A stretch of 64,000 nt of DNA from NCBI RefSeq assembly GCF_018860385.1, contig NZ_JAHKPH010000010.1, positions 5,773 through 69,772 on the forward strand. The letters run 5' to 3'. Each line of letters starts with the position of its first letter. Within the stretch, counting starts at the first letter, position 1. Position numbers and translations under genes: made by a program. The stretch is from Reinekea forsetii. GTDB taxonomy: Bacteria > Pseudomonadota > Gammaproteobacteria > Pseudomonadales > Natronospirillaceae. Under the pieces are notes generated by a model. It saw nothing but the letters and a program-made list of their open reading frames with translations, was not told the origin of the DNA and did no database searches. Shown one piece after another: positions 45,232 to 56,372 of this stretch.

Positions 45232-45270
45232 TTTAGCCTAACTTGAAGAGCTATCTCAAGTTAGGCTAAA
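45232..45270 (-). terminator. 15-bp inverted repeat, likely terminator of the RND genes
   Basis: TTTAGCCTAACTTGA (45232-45246) and its exact complement (45256-45270) flank a 9-nt loop. On the reverse strand the stem is followed by TTTATT, a modest U-tract, just after the RND gene. It could also block read-through into the slt promoter region. Confidence 0.65.
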
Positions 45271-45285
45271 AAATTGTAGCGTTGA

Positions 45286-48200
45286 TTATTTGCTACTGTT
45301 GCGGAATCGTTCACCTAAAACTAATAGGCAGGGTGTTAATACTAAGGTTAGAACGGTTGCGAACAACAAACCTCCGGCAATGGCGGTTGAAAGTTGAGTC
45401 CACCACTGCGCTGAAGGCGCTCCAACTGAAATTTCTTTACCTAAAATATCAATGGTAAGCTGAAATACCATCGGAACTAGGCCTAAAATGGTGGTAGCCG
45501 TTGTGAGTAGAACCGGACGTAAGCGTTGAGCACAGGTCATTAAAGCGGCTTGTGTTGGTTCTATACCTTGTTTACGAATAACGTTAAAGGTATCGATCAA
45601 CACAATGTTGTTGTTAACAACAATCCCAGCCAATGCAATGATGCCTATACCGCTCATCATAATACCGAAGTTACTGCCGGTTAAAACGATACCGACCAAA
45701 ACTCCAACGGTAGAAAGAGCAACAGAAGATAAAATCAGTGCCGTTTGGAAAAAGCTATTAAATTGTGTAACTAGAATGATAATCATCATAAAGAACGCTA
45801 CACCAAATGCTTTGCCCATAAAGGCGCCCATTTCCTCTTGTTCTTGCTGATCGCCAATAAATCTAAACGCTACATTTTCCGGGAAGGCTCCAGAATCGTA
45901 GAGTGATTCAAGCTCAACGGCTAACTCGCTAATGACCGAAGCCACTTGATAGTCGGCCTTTACGTTAGCTTCTACATCTAAAGTGAGTTTTCCTTCAGTT
46001 CGGAAAAGATCACCTTGTTTATTTTGTGCTTTACGCTCAATAAAATTACTTATCGGTAATTGCTCGCCGCGTACAGTAATGGTTAGGTCATCAATCTTAT
46101 CTAAATCTCGTCCGTTGAAAGGGTAGCGAGCTCTAATTTCCACTTCATCATCGGCATCACTCGGTCGGTAAGAGCCAATTTTTAAGCCGTTGGTTATCAT
46201 CTGAATAGACGAACCTACGGTTTGTAAATCGGTACCAAAGCGGCTAGCGGCTTCACGATCAACATCTATTCGCCATTCTAAACCATCCAATGGGCGGTTA
46301 TCAGAGACTTCTTTAATCTTCTCATTCGCTTGCATTCGATTGACTACTAAGTCGACGGCTTCATTTAAGGCTTTTATGTCGTTTGAGAAAAATTGCAGTT
46401 GTATGTCAATGCCGGTGGTAGGCCCCATGGCGGCAGCTTTAGATTCTGCTACAACACCAGGTATAAGCGATGCCGCATCTAAAGCTTGTTCTATGATGAC
46501 CGCTGTACGTGGCCTTGTAGGCGACCAATCAATGAACTCCAGCTGCATTACACCAATGGTATCTTCTGTGTAGTCTCTAAGTGGGGTTGCGTTCACTTTG
46601 GTGGTGACGGTTTTAATCGTATCGAGTTCAAGCAAGTTTCTTTCTACTTGTTTGACCAGCTTGTCTCGTTCTGCCAAAGATAAGTTGCCGCGAGCTCGCA
46701 CGACAATAGAGCCAAAATCGGCGTCTATTTCAGGGAAGAATTCAACGTCGGGGCTTCGAACAACAAATGCACCAACAATGATCGCAATGAGTAACGCTAC
46801 CAGCCCTATTGCAAGGCCAGGGCGAGGCAATAAAAACCGAATGAATCTAACGTATTTACCTAGGAACCCAGGAATATTCTCAAAGTTACCATGATCAATG
46901 GCATCTACCGTTTGCTGCTGTTTTTTAGTAATTGGTAAAGGCTTACCTATAACAAAGCCAATGGCCGGCACGGCTATTAGAGCCATGACCAAAGACGCCG
47001 TCAGAGTGATGATGACTGTTTTGGGTAAAAAGCCCATAAATTCACCAGCGATGCCTGGCATAAATAATAACGGCATAAAGACGGCAAGGGTTGTCGCAGT
47101 CGATGCAATAATCGGCCATGCCATACGAGTGGCTGCTTCTCGATAGGCTTCTTTGCGATTAGAGCCTTCTGTCATTCGGCGGTCGGCGTATTCTGTTACA
47201 ACAATGGCGCCATCGACGAGCATACCGACCGAAAGAATCAGTGCAAATAACACAACGATATTGAGCGTTATGCCGAGCATCTGCAAAATCATCATGGTGG
47301 CTAAGAAAGAAGCAGGGATTGCAATCCCTACTAATGTCGCACTGCGTACGCCTAAGAACCAAACAATGATGACAAAAACAAGGATTGTCGCGGTGAGAAC
47401 GGAGTTAAAGAGATCGTTTAATTGCTGCTCAATCATCACCGAGTTGTCTTGGGTATAAGTTACACGAATACCTTCGGGCCAAAGCGGAGATACTTCTTCA
47501 ACTATTCTTTTAGCTTCATCAATGGTTGCGATGATGTTTTCACCGACTCGCTTTTTAACTTCTAACGTAACCGCAGACTGACCATTTACTCGCGAAATGC
47601 TGTTTGCGTCTTTATAAGTACGTTGGCCATGAGCAATATCACGGAACCGCACGACAACATCGCCGTCTACTTTAACGGGCAAATTTAAAATGTCTTCTTC
47701 GGTTTCGATTAAACCCGGAACTTTAAATGAAAACCGGCCCGCACCGGTATCCAAGTTACCGGCCGTGACCAGTTGGTTGTTCTTAGATACTAGTGTGAAC
47801 AGTTCAGCATGTGAAATGTTGTAACTGGCCATCAGTGCCGGATCAATAATTATTTCGGCAACTTCATCGCGCTTTCCGGCGATGGTCGCTTCTAATATCC
47901 CTGAAGTGGCTTCTAATCTATCTTGTAAATCAGTGGCGACTTTAAATAGGACGCGCTCATCAATATCACCAGACAGAGATATATTAATGACCGGAAATAA
48001 GGCTAGGTTGACCTCACTGACGGTTGGCTCATCTGCATCGGCCGGTAGTTTGGACTTTACTTTATCAACACCGTCTCGCACATCCACTAAAGCTTCATCA
48101 ATGTCGACGCCGATTTCAAATTCAAGCATGACAGAAGCATGGCCTTCACTGGCGGTGCTGGATATTTCCTTTAAGCCCTCCAAAGAGTTTAGCTCTTGCT

Positions 48201-48405
48201 CTAAAGGGCGCACTAACAATCTATCGGAGTCTTCCGGTGAAATGCCTTCCAGGCCGGTACTCACATAAACAAAGGGCACTGTGACGTCGGGTTGCGCTTC
48301 TTTAGGGATGGATACCAGCGCAAAGGCCCCAACAATGAGGATAAGTGTAAAAAATAACAGAACGGTACGAGTACGGTTCAATGATGCGTTAATTAAACTG
48401 ACCAC
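45286..48405 (-). CDS. RND efflux transporter, inner-membrane pump subunit
   Basis: A 1039-aa RND pump with 12 predicted helices and two large periplasmic loops (HAE-type). The N-terminus (SLINASLNRTRTVLLFF) is atypical of AcrB. In helix 4 the proton-relay pair reads LVDGAIVV, with D398 kept and the second Asp replaced by G399. In helix 10 the AcrB lysine site reads VVNNNIVLID, with Asn in place. Substrate is unknown. It follows its adaptor by 9 bp. No outer-membrane channel gene is adjacent. Confidence 0.92.
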   Translation of the reverse strand: MVSLINASLNRTRTVLLFFTLILIVGAFALVSIPKEAQPDVTVPFVYVSTGLEGISPEDSDRLLVRPLEQELNSLEGLKEISSTASEGHASVMLEFEIGVDIDEALVDVRDGVDKVKSKLPADADEPTVSEVNLALFPVINISLSGDIDERVLFKVATDLQDRLEATSGILEATIAGKRDEVAEIIIDPALMASYNISHAELFTLVSKNNQLVTAGNLDTGAGRFSFKVPGLIETEEDILNLPVKVDGDVVVRFRDIAHGQRTYKDANSISRVNGQSAVTLEVKKRVGENIIATIDEAKRIVEEVSPLWPEGIRVTYTQDNSVMIEQQLNDLFNSVLTATILVFVIIVWFLGVRSATLVGIAIPASFLATMMILQMLGITLNIVVLFALILSVGMLVDGAIVVTEYADRRMTEGSNRKEAYREAATRMAWPIIASTATTLAVFMPLLFMPGIAGEFMGFLPKTVIITLTASLVMALIAVPAIGFVIGKPLPITKKQQQTVDAIDHGNFENIPGFLGKYVRFIRFLLPRPGLAIGLVALLIAIIVGAFVVRSPDVEFFPEIDADFGSIVVRARGNLSLAERDKLVKQVERNLLELDTIKTVTTKVNATPLRDYTEDTIGVMQLEFIDWSPTRPRTAVIIEQALDAASLIPGVVAESKAAAMGPTTGIDIQLQFFSNDIKALNEAVDLVVNRMQANEKIKEVSDNRPLDGLEWRIDVDREAASRFGTDLQTVGSSIQMITNGLKIGSYRPSDADDEVEIRARYPFNGRDLDKIDDLTITVRGEQLPISNFIERKAQNKQGDLFRTEGKLTLDVEANVKADYQVASVISELAVELESLYDSGAFPENVAFRFIGDQQEQEEMGAFMGKAFGVAFFMMIIILVTQFNSFFQTALILSSVALSTVGVLVGIVLTGSNFGIMMSGIGIIALAGIVVNNNIVLIDTFNVIRKQGIEPTQAALMTCAQRLRPVLLTTATTILGLVPMVFQLTIDILGKEISVGAPSAQWWTQLSTAIAGGLLFATVLTLVLTPCLLVLGERFRNSSK

Positions 48406-48414
48406 GAAAACCCC

Positions 48415-49512
48415 TTATAGTCCAACAGCTTTAGATGGAACAAATGGTTTGATGGTCGGATTGACCGTTTCATCAATATTAACGAACCCTTGGCCTACAA
48501 CAATGATGGCAGCCTGCTCAGGCAACCCTGTGACCCAAACGCCATCGGTGGCCGATCGAATAATGTCTACTTTATTGAACTGTACTTGGTTATTGTCGTT
48601 AACTGTTTTCAACCCTAGGTCGCCACTTTCGTTAATGAATAACAAAGCAGGGCTGATGTAATGTCCTTGGGCTTGATCTATGGCGATGGTGGCTTTTGAA
48701 GTTACGCCAGATACCGAACGGGTTACATTCAAAACCTTGAGTTCAACCGTAAAGGTACGAGTAGAAGGGTTTGTCGTTGTACCAATGTAAGTAACTTCAG
48801 CATCAGCGATGTCACCATTGATCAGATCTACTTTGCCTTTTTGGCCTAATGCTAGGCTTAAAATGTCCTTTTCGGAAACTGAGCCTACAAATACCATTTC
48901 TGAGAAGTCGTAGATGTCTGCTACAGGTTCGCCTTGGCGAAGGTATGCGCCAATCTCAACATGTAATGACTCCAGCTGCCCATCAAATGGGGCTCGTATG
49001 TTTTTATGCGCAATTTGAAGGTTTAAACTCGATAAATTGGCTTTTGCTTGTTCATAGCTGGCCAACGCTGCGGCCAGTTGAGCGCCATTTTGTAAGCCCT
49101 GCTTTTTCAATTTTTGGGCGCCTTCGTATTCGAGGCGCTCTTTTTCGACCGATGCGTTGGCTTGAATTAATTTGGCGTTTAAATCACCCATGTCAATCTT
49201 GGCGATAATGTCACCTTTTTTAACTCGGTCACCCTTTGTTTTTAACAATTGAGATACTTTTCCAGAGGTCTCACTGCTCACAGTAACCCAACGTTTTGCC
49301 TGAGTTACACCATTTATGGTTAAAGTTTGTTCAACCCTCTGTGATTGGCTATTTATCACTTGAACTTTGGGCGTTAAATCCGTACTTTGCTGAGCATTAT
49401 CTTTAGGCGGGTTAACATCAGAATCGTTTGATGAGCCTGTCATCATCCAAATGATTAATACCACTAAGATAGTAATAGCTATAATAGGGCCGGTATAACG
49501 GGTTTTAGACAC
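48415..49512 (-). CDS. RND efflux periplasmic adaptor subunit
   Basis: A 365-aa membrane fusion protein. An N-terminal membrane anchor (IIAITILVVLIIWMM) is followed by a barrel-sandwich/lipoyl half (VSSETSGKVSQLLKTKGDRVKKGDIIAKID), a helical hairpin, the second lipoyl half (IRAPFDGQLESLHVE) and a beta-barrel. It pairs with the RND pump and would recruit a TolC-like channel encoded elsewhere. Confidence 0.93.
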   Translation of the reverse strand: MSKTRYTGPIIAITILVVLIIWMMTGSSNDSDVNPPKDNAQQSTDLTPKVQVINSQSQRVEQTLTINGVTQAKRWVTVSSETSGKVSQLLKTKGDRVKKGDIIAKIDMGDLNAKLIQANASVEKERLEYEGAQKLKKQGLQNGAQLAAALASYEQAKANLSSLNLQIAHKNIRAPFDGQLESLHVEIGAYLRQGEPVADIYDFSEMVFVGSVSEKDILSLALGQKGKVDLINGDIADAEVTYIGTTTNPSTRTFTVELKVLNVTRSVSGVTSKATIAIDQAQGHYISPALLFINESGDLGLKTVNDNNQVQFNKVDIIRSATDGVWVTGLPEQAAIIVVGQGFVNIDETVNPTIKPFVPSKAVGL

Positions 49513-49591
49513 GAATAATTTCCTCAGTTTAAAATCGGCGACACAGTAATAGGGAATGCTCCCTCAAAAAAGTGCCGAAAGTCAGTCTAAT

Positions 49592-51499
49592 ATGAGTCTT
49601 ATAATATTTGATCAAGTTTCATTTGCATTAGGTGCAGCGCCTTTGCTCAATCAATGTTCATTTTCAATAGAGAAAAATGAGCGTGTATCATTGGTAGGCC
49701 GCAATGGTGCCGGTAAATCAACACTACTGAAATTAACCTTAGAACAATTTAGCCCCGATAGCGGCATAATTAAGTATTCCAAAGGCTTAAAGCTCAGTTA
49801 TTTGCAACAAGACTTGCCCGTTGGCGATGATGAGCCAGTGGGCAATGTCATTTTAACGCGCGTAGGTCCCATCGGTGAGGCCATTTTACAATACAATGCA
49901 ATAGCCAATTCAGATCAACCTAATTTAACGGAGTTGGAACGCTTACAGCATTTCATAGAAGAACATGATGGTTGGAATCTTCAAAACCAAGTTTTGGCCA
50001 TTTGTACCAAGCTAAAGTTAGATCCTGCTAAAAAATTTAATGCGATGTCAGGAGGGTGGCGTCGTCGTGTCTTGCTAGCGGCCGCCTTGGTTGTAGAGCC
50101 CGATGTTCTTATTTTAGATGAACCTACCAACCATTTAGATATAAAAATGGTGGAATGGCTCGAAGATTTGTTGCTTTCATTCAAAGGTACAGTGTTATTT
50201 GTATCGCATGACCGAGCCTTTATAGATCGCGTTGCAACTCGCGTTATTGATTTAGATCGTGGCAAGGTAAGCTCTTTTCCCGCGCCCTATGATACTTATC
50301 TAGAGTTTAAGGAAAAAGCGCTGGAAGATGAAGCCAAGCAAAGAGCCCAGGAAGATAAAGTACTTGCTCAAGAAGAGGCGTGGATCAGGCAAGGAATAAA
50401 AGCCCGAAGAACTCGCAACGAAGGTCGAGTGCGAGCCCTAAAAGCGATGCGTGCAGAGTTATCCCAGCGGCGCTTTCAACAAGGGTCGGCCAACTTTAAA
50501 ATTGAGATGGACGATAGTTCTGGCAAACGAGTGGTGGAGCTAAAAGATGTCGTCTTTGGGTTTGATGAGTACCCGATCATCAATGGGTTTAGCTCGACTG
50601 TGTTGCGTGGTGACAAAATAGCCTTGTTAGGCCCTAATGGCATTGGCAAGACCACCGCGTTAAAGCTGTTGCTTGGAGATTTAACCCCAAGCTCAGGAGA
50701 AGTTAAAGCCGGGACTCGCTTGCAAGTCGCGTATTTTGACCAAGCTCGAGAAGCGTTAGATCCAGAAAAACAAATTGTAGATGTGGTATCTGAAGGGCGA
50801 GATTTTCTTGAGATACAAGGTAAACGAAGGCATGTTATTAGCTACTTAGAAGACTTCTTGTTCGCGCCAGAGCGATTGCGTATGAAAGTTAGGCAATTAA
50901 GTGGCGGAGAAATAAACCGTTTGTTGCTGGCAAAAATGTTTTCGCAGGCCGCGAATGTATTGGTGCTCGATGAGCCAACCAACGACCTTGACATGGATAC
51001 ATTAGATTTATTGATCGATCGACTCAGTGATTTTGAAGGAACGGTATTGCTTGTGAGCCATGACCGATACTTTATTGACCAATTGGCAACTAAAAGTTGG
51101 GCATTTGAAGGTAATGGCGTGGTTCGGGAGTATGCTGGTGGCTATGGCGATTGGAAAGTGCAAGGCGGTAAGTGGCCCGACCTAGAAGATAAAGATGCTG
51201 CAAAAAAGGCGCAGGCAAAAGTAGAAAGCTCCGGCCAAGCTGAAAAAACGAAAGCTCAACCTAAAACGACTAAAAAGAAGCTAAGCTATAAGGAGCAGCG
51301 AGAATTTGATCAAATGCCAGCCAAGATTGAAGCATTGGAGTTACAAATTGAGACATTGGAAGCAGAAGTCGCTGAGCCAGGGTTCTACAATCAGTCACCA
51401 GATGTTACAGCGACCCGGTTAGGTCAACTTGAGTCCGTTCAGAGTGAGTTGAACGAGGCTTATGATCGTTGGGCAGAATTAGAAGGCATGATTAATTAA
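49592..51499 (+). CDS. uup: ABC-F type ATPase Uup
   Basis: A cytosolic protein with two ABC domains. Walker A motifs are GRNGAGKS and GPNGIGKT, signatures SGGWRRR and SGGEINR, and Walker B is followed by DEPTNHLD and DEPTNDLD. A C-terminal coiled coil (about 540-635) is characteristic of Uup, linked to transposon excision and ribosome function. ATG 49592 matches the family start (SLIIFDQVSFALG); the frame opens at ATG 49556. It is divergent from the RND adaptor. Confidence 0.92.
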   Translation: MSLIIFDQVSFALGAAPLLNQCSFSIEKNERVSLVGRNGAGKSTLLKLTLEQFSPDSGIIKYSKGLKLSYLQQDLPVGDDEPVGNVILTRVGPIGEAILQYNAIANSDQPNLTELERLQHFIEEHDGWNLQNQVLAICTKLKLDPAKKFNAMSGGWRRRVLLAAALVVEPDVLILDEPTNHLDIKMVEWLEDLLLSFKGTVLFVSHDRAFIDRVATRVIDLDRGKVSSFPAPYDTYLEFKEKALEDEAKQRAQEDKVLAQEEAWIRQGIKARRTRNEGRVRALKAMRAELSQRRFQQGSANFKIEMDDSSGKRVVELKDVVFGFDEYPIINGFSSTVLRGDKIALLGPNGIGKTTALKLLLGDLTPSSGEVKAGTRLQVAYFDQAREALDPEKQIVDVVSEGRDFLEIQGKRRHVISYLEDFLFAPERLRMKVRQLSGGEINRLLLAKMFSQAANVLVLDEPTNDLDMDTLDLLIDRLSDFEGTVLLVSHDRYFIDQLATKSWAFEGNGVVREYAGGYGDWKVQGGKWPDLEDKDAAKKAQAKVESSGQAEKTKAQPKTTKKKLSYKEQREFDQMPAKIEALELQIETLEAEVAEPGFYNQSPDVTATRLGQLESVQSELNEAYDRWAELEGMIN

Positions 51500-51527
51500 A
51501 ATGCTCAAACTTATATTGGAGCCGTAA

Positions 51528-52247
51528 ATGAGTATTACCTACATTTTTAAATTTTTGGAAAACGACTCTGAACTTAAATTCGAAACGGCAGGGGTCAACG
51601 AAGAGCGTGTTGAGCGTATCCCAACAGAACCCGCTGAGTGGACAAAGTTAGACTATTGCCAGTGCACAAACTGCCCACTAAAGGCCTCTGAAACTGAGCA
51701 TTGCCCAGCAGCGCTTGATATTCAGCCCATAGTGGAAGGTTTTAGAGAATTGCCCGGGTTTACTAAAGTCGATGTCACCGTTGTCACCAGTAATCGTGAG
51801 TACCATAAAATAACTGGCTTAGAAGAAGGTTTGCGTTCATTAATGGGGCTTGTCATGGCGAACAGTGAGTGCCCAATTTTGAAAAACTTAAAACCGATGG
51901 CCTTTACGCATCTGCCGTTTTCAAATCAAGATGAATTTATTATTCGCAGTGTCGGAACCTATTTGTTGCGTCAATATTATAATATGAAAGATCATGAAGA
52001 GCCTGATTGGAATTTAGATGGGCTGGTGTCCTTAAACAAAGAGTTGCAGCTTGTTAACCAGGCTGTCTGGCAGCGTGTGCATTCTGCCTGTGAAGGAGAT
52101 TCAAACTTAAAAGCATTGCTCAGTTTTTTCACCTTGTCTTCAAGCGTTTCTTACTCTTTAGAGTCTCAGCTCTTAAAGCTTAAAGGTAAGTTTTTAGATG
52201 AGACAGACCCTTTTAAAGAGTTTGAGCTGCAGCAGGGTGCAAAATAG
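51528..52247 (+). CDS. Conserved hypothetical protein with CxC-xxCPL cysteine motif
   Basis: A 239-aa soluble protein. A cysteine cluster at about 44-60 (CQCTNCPL, then HCPAAL) could bind metal; another Cys is in NSECPIL. The rest is mixed alpha/beta. It may belong to DUF6901, which I recall only weakly. GGAG lies 8 nt before the ATG. It is 28 bp after uup and 3 bp before the next gene, so the three form an operon. Function is unknown. Confidence 0.75.
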   Translation: MSITYIFKFLENDSELKFETAGVNEERVERIPTEPAEWTKLDYCQCTNCPLKASETEHCPAALDIQPIVEGFRELPGFTKVDVTVVTSNREYHKITGLEEGLRSLMGLVMANSECPILKNLKPMAFTHLPFSNQDEFIIRSVGTYLLRQYYNMKDHEEPDWNLDGLVSLNKELQLVNQAVWQRVHSACEGDSNLKALLSFFTLSSSVSYSLESQLLKLKGKFLDETDPFKEFELQQGAK

Positions 52248-52250
52248 CCC

Positions 52251-52760
52251 ATGGGTATCGTCGTAATCATCGTTTCTATGCTGGTGGTGGTCGGTTCATT
52301 TATGTGGATGCGACCTTCACCACGAGATCAATACCTTTCGAAAATTCGCTCAGAGGCTTTGATGACTGGGTTTCGCATCGGTAGCATGAAAGTGCCCGAT
52401 ACTAGTGAAGAGGGGCGTATTGGTGAGGTTAATTGTATTGTCACCATCTATGCAAAAAACCTTGAGGTTATTAAAGGCCGCTCTGTAAGTTATACCGTTA
52501 TCCGCACTTCTGGTGAGTCGGGTATTTATCTCCCTGATGGTTGGCAGTGGCACGAGCGAGAAGACATGCCTCAAGCTCTCATGGAGCAAGTGGCTTTGTT
52601 AGTTAAGCCGTTACCCTTGTCCATAACATTGATTACCGTCAGTGATTCTCAATCAGCGCTCTCGTGGGATGAAAAAGACCCACAAGTGACCTTTGACGTG
52701 TTAAGCCAAATCCTATCCCACGCCGCTTCGCTGGTGAACCGAAAAATACAGGGCGAATAA
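52251..52760 (+). CDS. Hypothetical membrane-anchored protein
   Basis: A 169-aa protein with one N-terminal membrane helix (IVVIIVSMLVVVGSFMW) and a mixed C-terminal domain (SYTVIRTSGESGIYLPDGW). No family is recognised. A gene with a similar position next to fadBA exists in Pseudomonas, as I recall. It starts 3 bp after the cysteine-motif gene. Confidence 0.7.
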   Translation: MGIVVIIVSMLVVVGSFMWMRPSPRDQYLSKIRSEALMTGFRIGSMKVPDTSEEGRIGEVNCIVTIYAKNLEVIKGRSVSYTVIRTSGESGIYLPDGWQWHEREDMPQALMEQVALLVKPLPLSITLITVSDSQSALSWDEKDPQVTFDVLSQILSHAASLVNRKIQGE

Positions 52761-52824
52761 ACGCCCTAACTTAGCCTCTCAAACTGTTGACTTAAAGCTT
52801 TGTTGGAGTATTGTGTTAATCAAA

Positions 52825-52840
52825 TCAAACAGTCGTTTGA
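52825..52840. promoter_or_regulatory. PsrA-like operator upstream of fadBA
   Basis: TCAAAC-AGTC-GTTTGA is a perfect 6-4-6 inverted repeat. It fits the C/G-AAAC-N2-4-GTTT-G/C consensus reported for the fatty acid-responsive TetR regulator PsrA of Pseudomonas, which controls the fadBA5 operon. Another GTTTGA half-site lies 13 bp downstream (near 52848). No psrA gene is in the window. Confidence 0.6.
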
Positions 52841-52965
52841 AACTTGCGTTTGATTTTGTCGCAGACAATGAATTATTCGTCTATAACTGTATAGATTAAT
52901 GCAATAAAGTTGAAAATAGCGATAACCTTATTCGCAGCCAAACAAAGATAATATGGAGACAGTTC

Positions 52966-55110
52966 ATGATCTACCAAGGCAATAGTATTTCCGTTAAAGA
53001 GCTTGACGGTGGGCTTGCTGAGTTGGTATTTGACTTGAAAAACGAATCGGTCAATAAATTCGATAAAGCCACATTAAGTGAGCTGAACGATGCCACTCAA
53101 GCAATAGAAAACTCATCCGCTAAAGGTGTTCTTGTTAGCAGTGCTAAAGACAGTTTCATTGTTGGCGCTGATATCACCGAGTTTTTACAATGGTTTGAGC
53201 AAAGCGAAGAAGAAGTGGTTGCTTCGGTACTTCAAGCCAATGAAATATTCAGTCGCTTTGAAGATCTTTCAATTCCAACCGTTGCTGCAATCAACGGCAT
53301 AGCACTTGGCGGTGGCATGGAAATGTGTCTGGCTTGTGATTATCGAGTGATGTCTTCAGCCGCTAAAGTTGGCTTACCAGAAGTTAAGTTAGGCTTGTAC
53401 CCTGGCTTTGGTGGTACGGTTCGTTTGTCTCGCGTAATTGGTGCAGACAATGCGATTGAATGGATTTCTGGTGGTGCTGAAAAACGCCCTGACGCCGCGT
53501 TAAAAGACGGTGCAGTTGATGCCGTGTTTGCCCCTGAGCAATTGCAAGAGGAAGCGTTGAAGTTGCTGCAGCGAATTGTTGCTGGCGAGTTAGACTTTGA
53601 AAACCGTAAAACAGCGAAGAAAGGTAAGTTAGGTTTAAATGCCATTGAATCAATGATGGTTTTTGAAACTGCAAAAGGTTTTGTCGCTGGTAAAGCGGGT
53701 AAGCATTACCCTGCGCCAGTAGATGCGATTAAAACCATTCAAAAACATGCGAATTTTGAACGTGATCAAGCGATTGCTATAGAAGCTAAAGGTTTCGCAA
53801 AACTTGCTAAAACTCCTGTTGCTCGGAATCTAATTGGATTGTTCTTAAATGATCAGTCAATTAAGAAAATTGCTAAAGACCACACGGCTCTGGCCGGTGA
53901 TGTATCCCAAGCTGCCGTATTAGGTGCAGGCATTATGGGCGGTGGTATTGCTTATCAAAGTGCTTATAAAGGCACACCAATTTTGATGAAAGATATCAAC
54001 GAACAAGGTATTCAATTGGGCCTTGATGAAGCAACGAGTTTGTTAACGAAAGCCGTTCAGCGTAAGCGAATGGATGTAGGCAAAATGGCGCAAACCTTAA
54101 CGCGCATTCGCCCAACTTTGTCATACGGCGATTTCGGCAACGTAGATGTTGTAGTTGAAGCGGTTGTTGAAAACCCAAAAGTTAAAAAAGCCGTGCTGGC
54201 CGAAGCGGAATCTCACTTGAAAGACGGTGCTGTTTTAGCTTCTAACACCTCTACTATTTCAATTACCGATTTAGCGACGGCGTTGAAAAAGCCGGAAGAT
54301 TTCTGTGGAATGCATTTTTTCAACCCAGTACACAGAATGCCTTTGGTTGAGGTCATTCGTGGCGAGAAAACGTCTGACAAAACTATTGCAACCGTAGTTA
54401 AATACGCTCAGAAAATGGGCAAAACGCCTATCGTAGTGAATGACTGCCCAGGCTTCTTGGTTAACCGAGTTTTATTTCCTTACTTCGGTGGTTTCGCCAT
54501 GATGTTGCGCGATGGAGCTGACTTTGAGCACGTAGACAAGGTGATGGAAAAGTTTGGCTGGCCAATGGGTCCAGCTTACCTTCTTGATGTTGTCGGGATA
54601 GATACCGGTGTTCACGCTCAGGCTGTAATGGCGGAAGGCTTCCCTGATCGTATGGCGCAAGATTTCCGTTCAGCGATGGCGGTTATGTTTGAAGAAAATC
54701 GCTACGGTCAGAAAAACAGCCAAGGCTTTTATAAGTACGAGCTAGACAAAAAAGGTAAGCAAAAGAAAGTTTCGGACGAAGTTGCTCATAAACTTGTCGA
54801 CAGCGTTGTTGAAAGTAAGCAAGAGATGTCCGATGAAGACATCATTAATCGCTTAATGGTTCCAATGTGTTTAGAAACTGTACGATGCCTAGAAGACAAT
54901 ATCGTTAATACTCCTGCTGAAGCCGATATGGGCTTAGTGTATGGCATTGGTTTCCCTCCATTCAGAGGTGGTGCATTGAAGTATATTGATGATATGGGCG
55001 CGGCGAAATTCGTCGAGCTATGCGATCAGTATGCATCTTTAGGTAAGCTTTATGAGCCAACGGCGAAGCTACGTGAAATGGCGGCCAATAACGAAAAATT
55101 CTACGCTTAA
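52966..55110 (+). CDS. fadB: Fatty acid oxidation complex alpha subunit FadB
   Basis: Enoyl-CoA hydratase plus 3-hydroxyacyl-CoA dehydrogenase of beta-oxidation. Its 714 aa comprise an N-terminal crotonase domain ([19 protein letters not shown] and [14 protein letters not shown] carry the two catalytic glutamates), an NAD-binding domain ([14 protein letters not shown], about 316) with catalytic [15 protein letters not shown], and the C-terminal dehydrogenase domains. GGAG lies 7 nt before the ATG. fadA follows 15 bp later. Confidence 0.96.
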   Translation: MIYQGNSISVKELDGGLAELVFDLKNESVNKFDKATLSELNDATQAIENSSAKGVLVSSAKDSFIVGADITEFLQWFEQSEEEVVASVLQANEIFSRFEDLSIPTVAAINGIALGGGMEMCLACDYRVMSSAAKVGLPEVKLGLYPGFGGTVRLSRVIGADNAIEWISGGAEKRPDAALKDGAVDAVFAPEQLQEEALKLLQRIVAGELDFENRKTAKKGKLGLNAIESMMVFETAKGFVAGKAGKHYPAPVDAIKTIQKHANFERDQAIAIEAKGFAKLAKTPVARNLIGLFLNDQSIKKIAKDHTALAGDVSQAAVLGAGIMGGGIAYQSAYKGTPILMKDINEQGIQLGLDEATSLLTKAVQRKRMDVGKMAQTLTRIRPTLSYGDFGNVDVVVEAVVENPKVKKAVLAEAESHLKDGAVLASNTSTISITDLATALKKPEDFCGMHFFNPVHRMPLVEVIRGEKTSDKTIATVVKYAQKMGKTPIVVNDCPGFLVNRVLFPYFGGFAMMLRDGADFEHVDKVMEKFGWPMGPAYLLDVVGIDTGVHAQAVMAEGFPDRMAQDFRSAMAVMFEENRYGQKNSQGFYKYELDKKGKQKKVSDEVAHKLVDSVVESKQEMSDEDIINRLMVPMCLETVRCLEDNIVNTPAEADMGLVYGIGFPPFRGGALKYIDDMGAAKFVELCDQYASLGKLYEPTAKLREMAANNEKFYA

Positions 55111-55113
55111 TAG

Positions 55114-56301
<1,188 letters not shown>

Positions 56302-56317
56302 TCGTTCTGTTCTTATC

Positions 56318-56343
56318 AAAACCACTCTTAGGAGTGGTTTTTT
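56318..56343 (+). terminator. Terminator after fadA
   Basis: AAACCACTC and GAGTGGTTT form a 9-bp stem with a TTAG loop, followed by T residues. The stem is nearly symmetric and may also serve the reverse-strand gene ending at 56373. Confidence 0.9.
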
Positions 56344-56372
56344 GTGCTGGCTATAAATGTTTACGAAGCCGT

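Noticed and set aside
52751-52766. GGGCG/CGCCC hairpin at the end of the gene before fadB
   Set aside because: The stem is only 5 bp and no T-tract follows, so it is not supported as a terminator.
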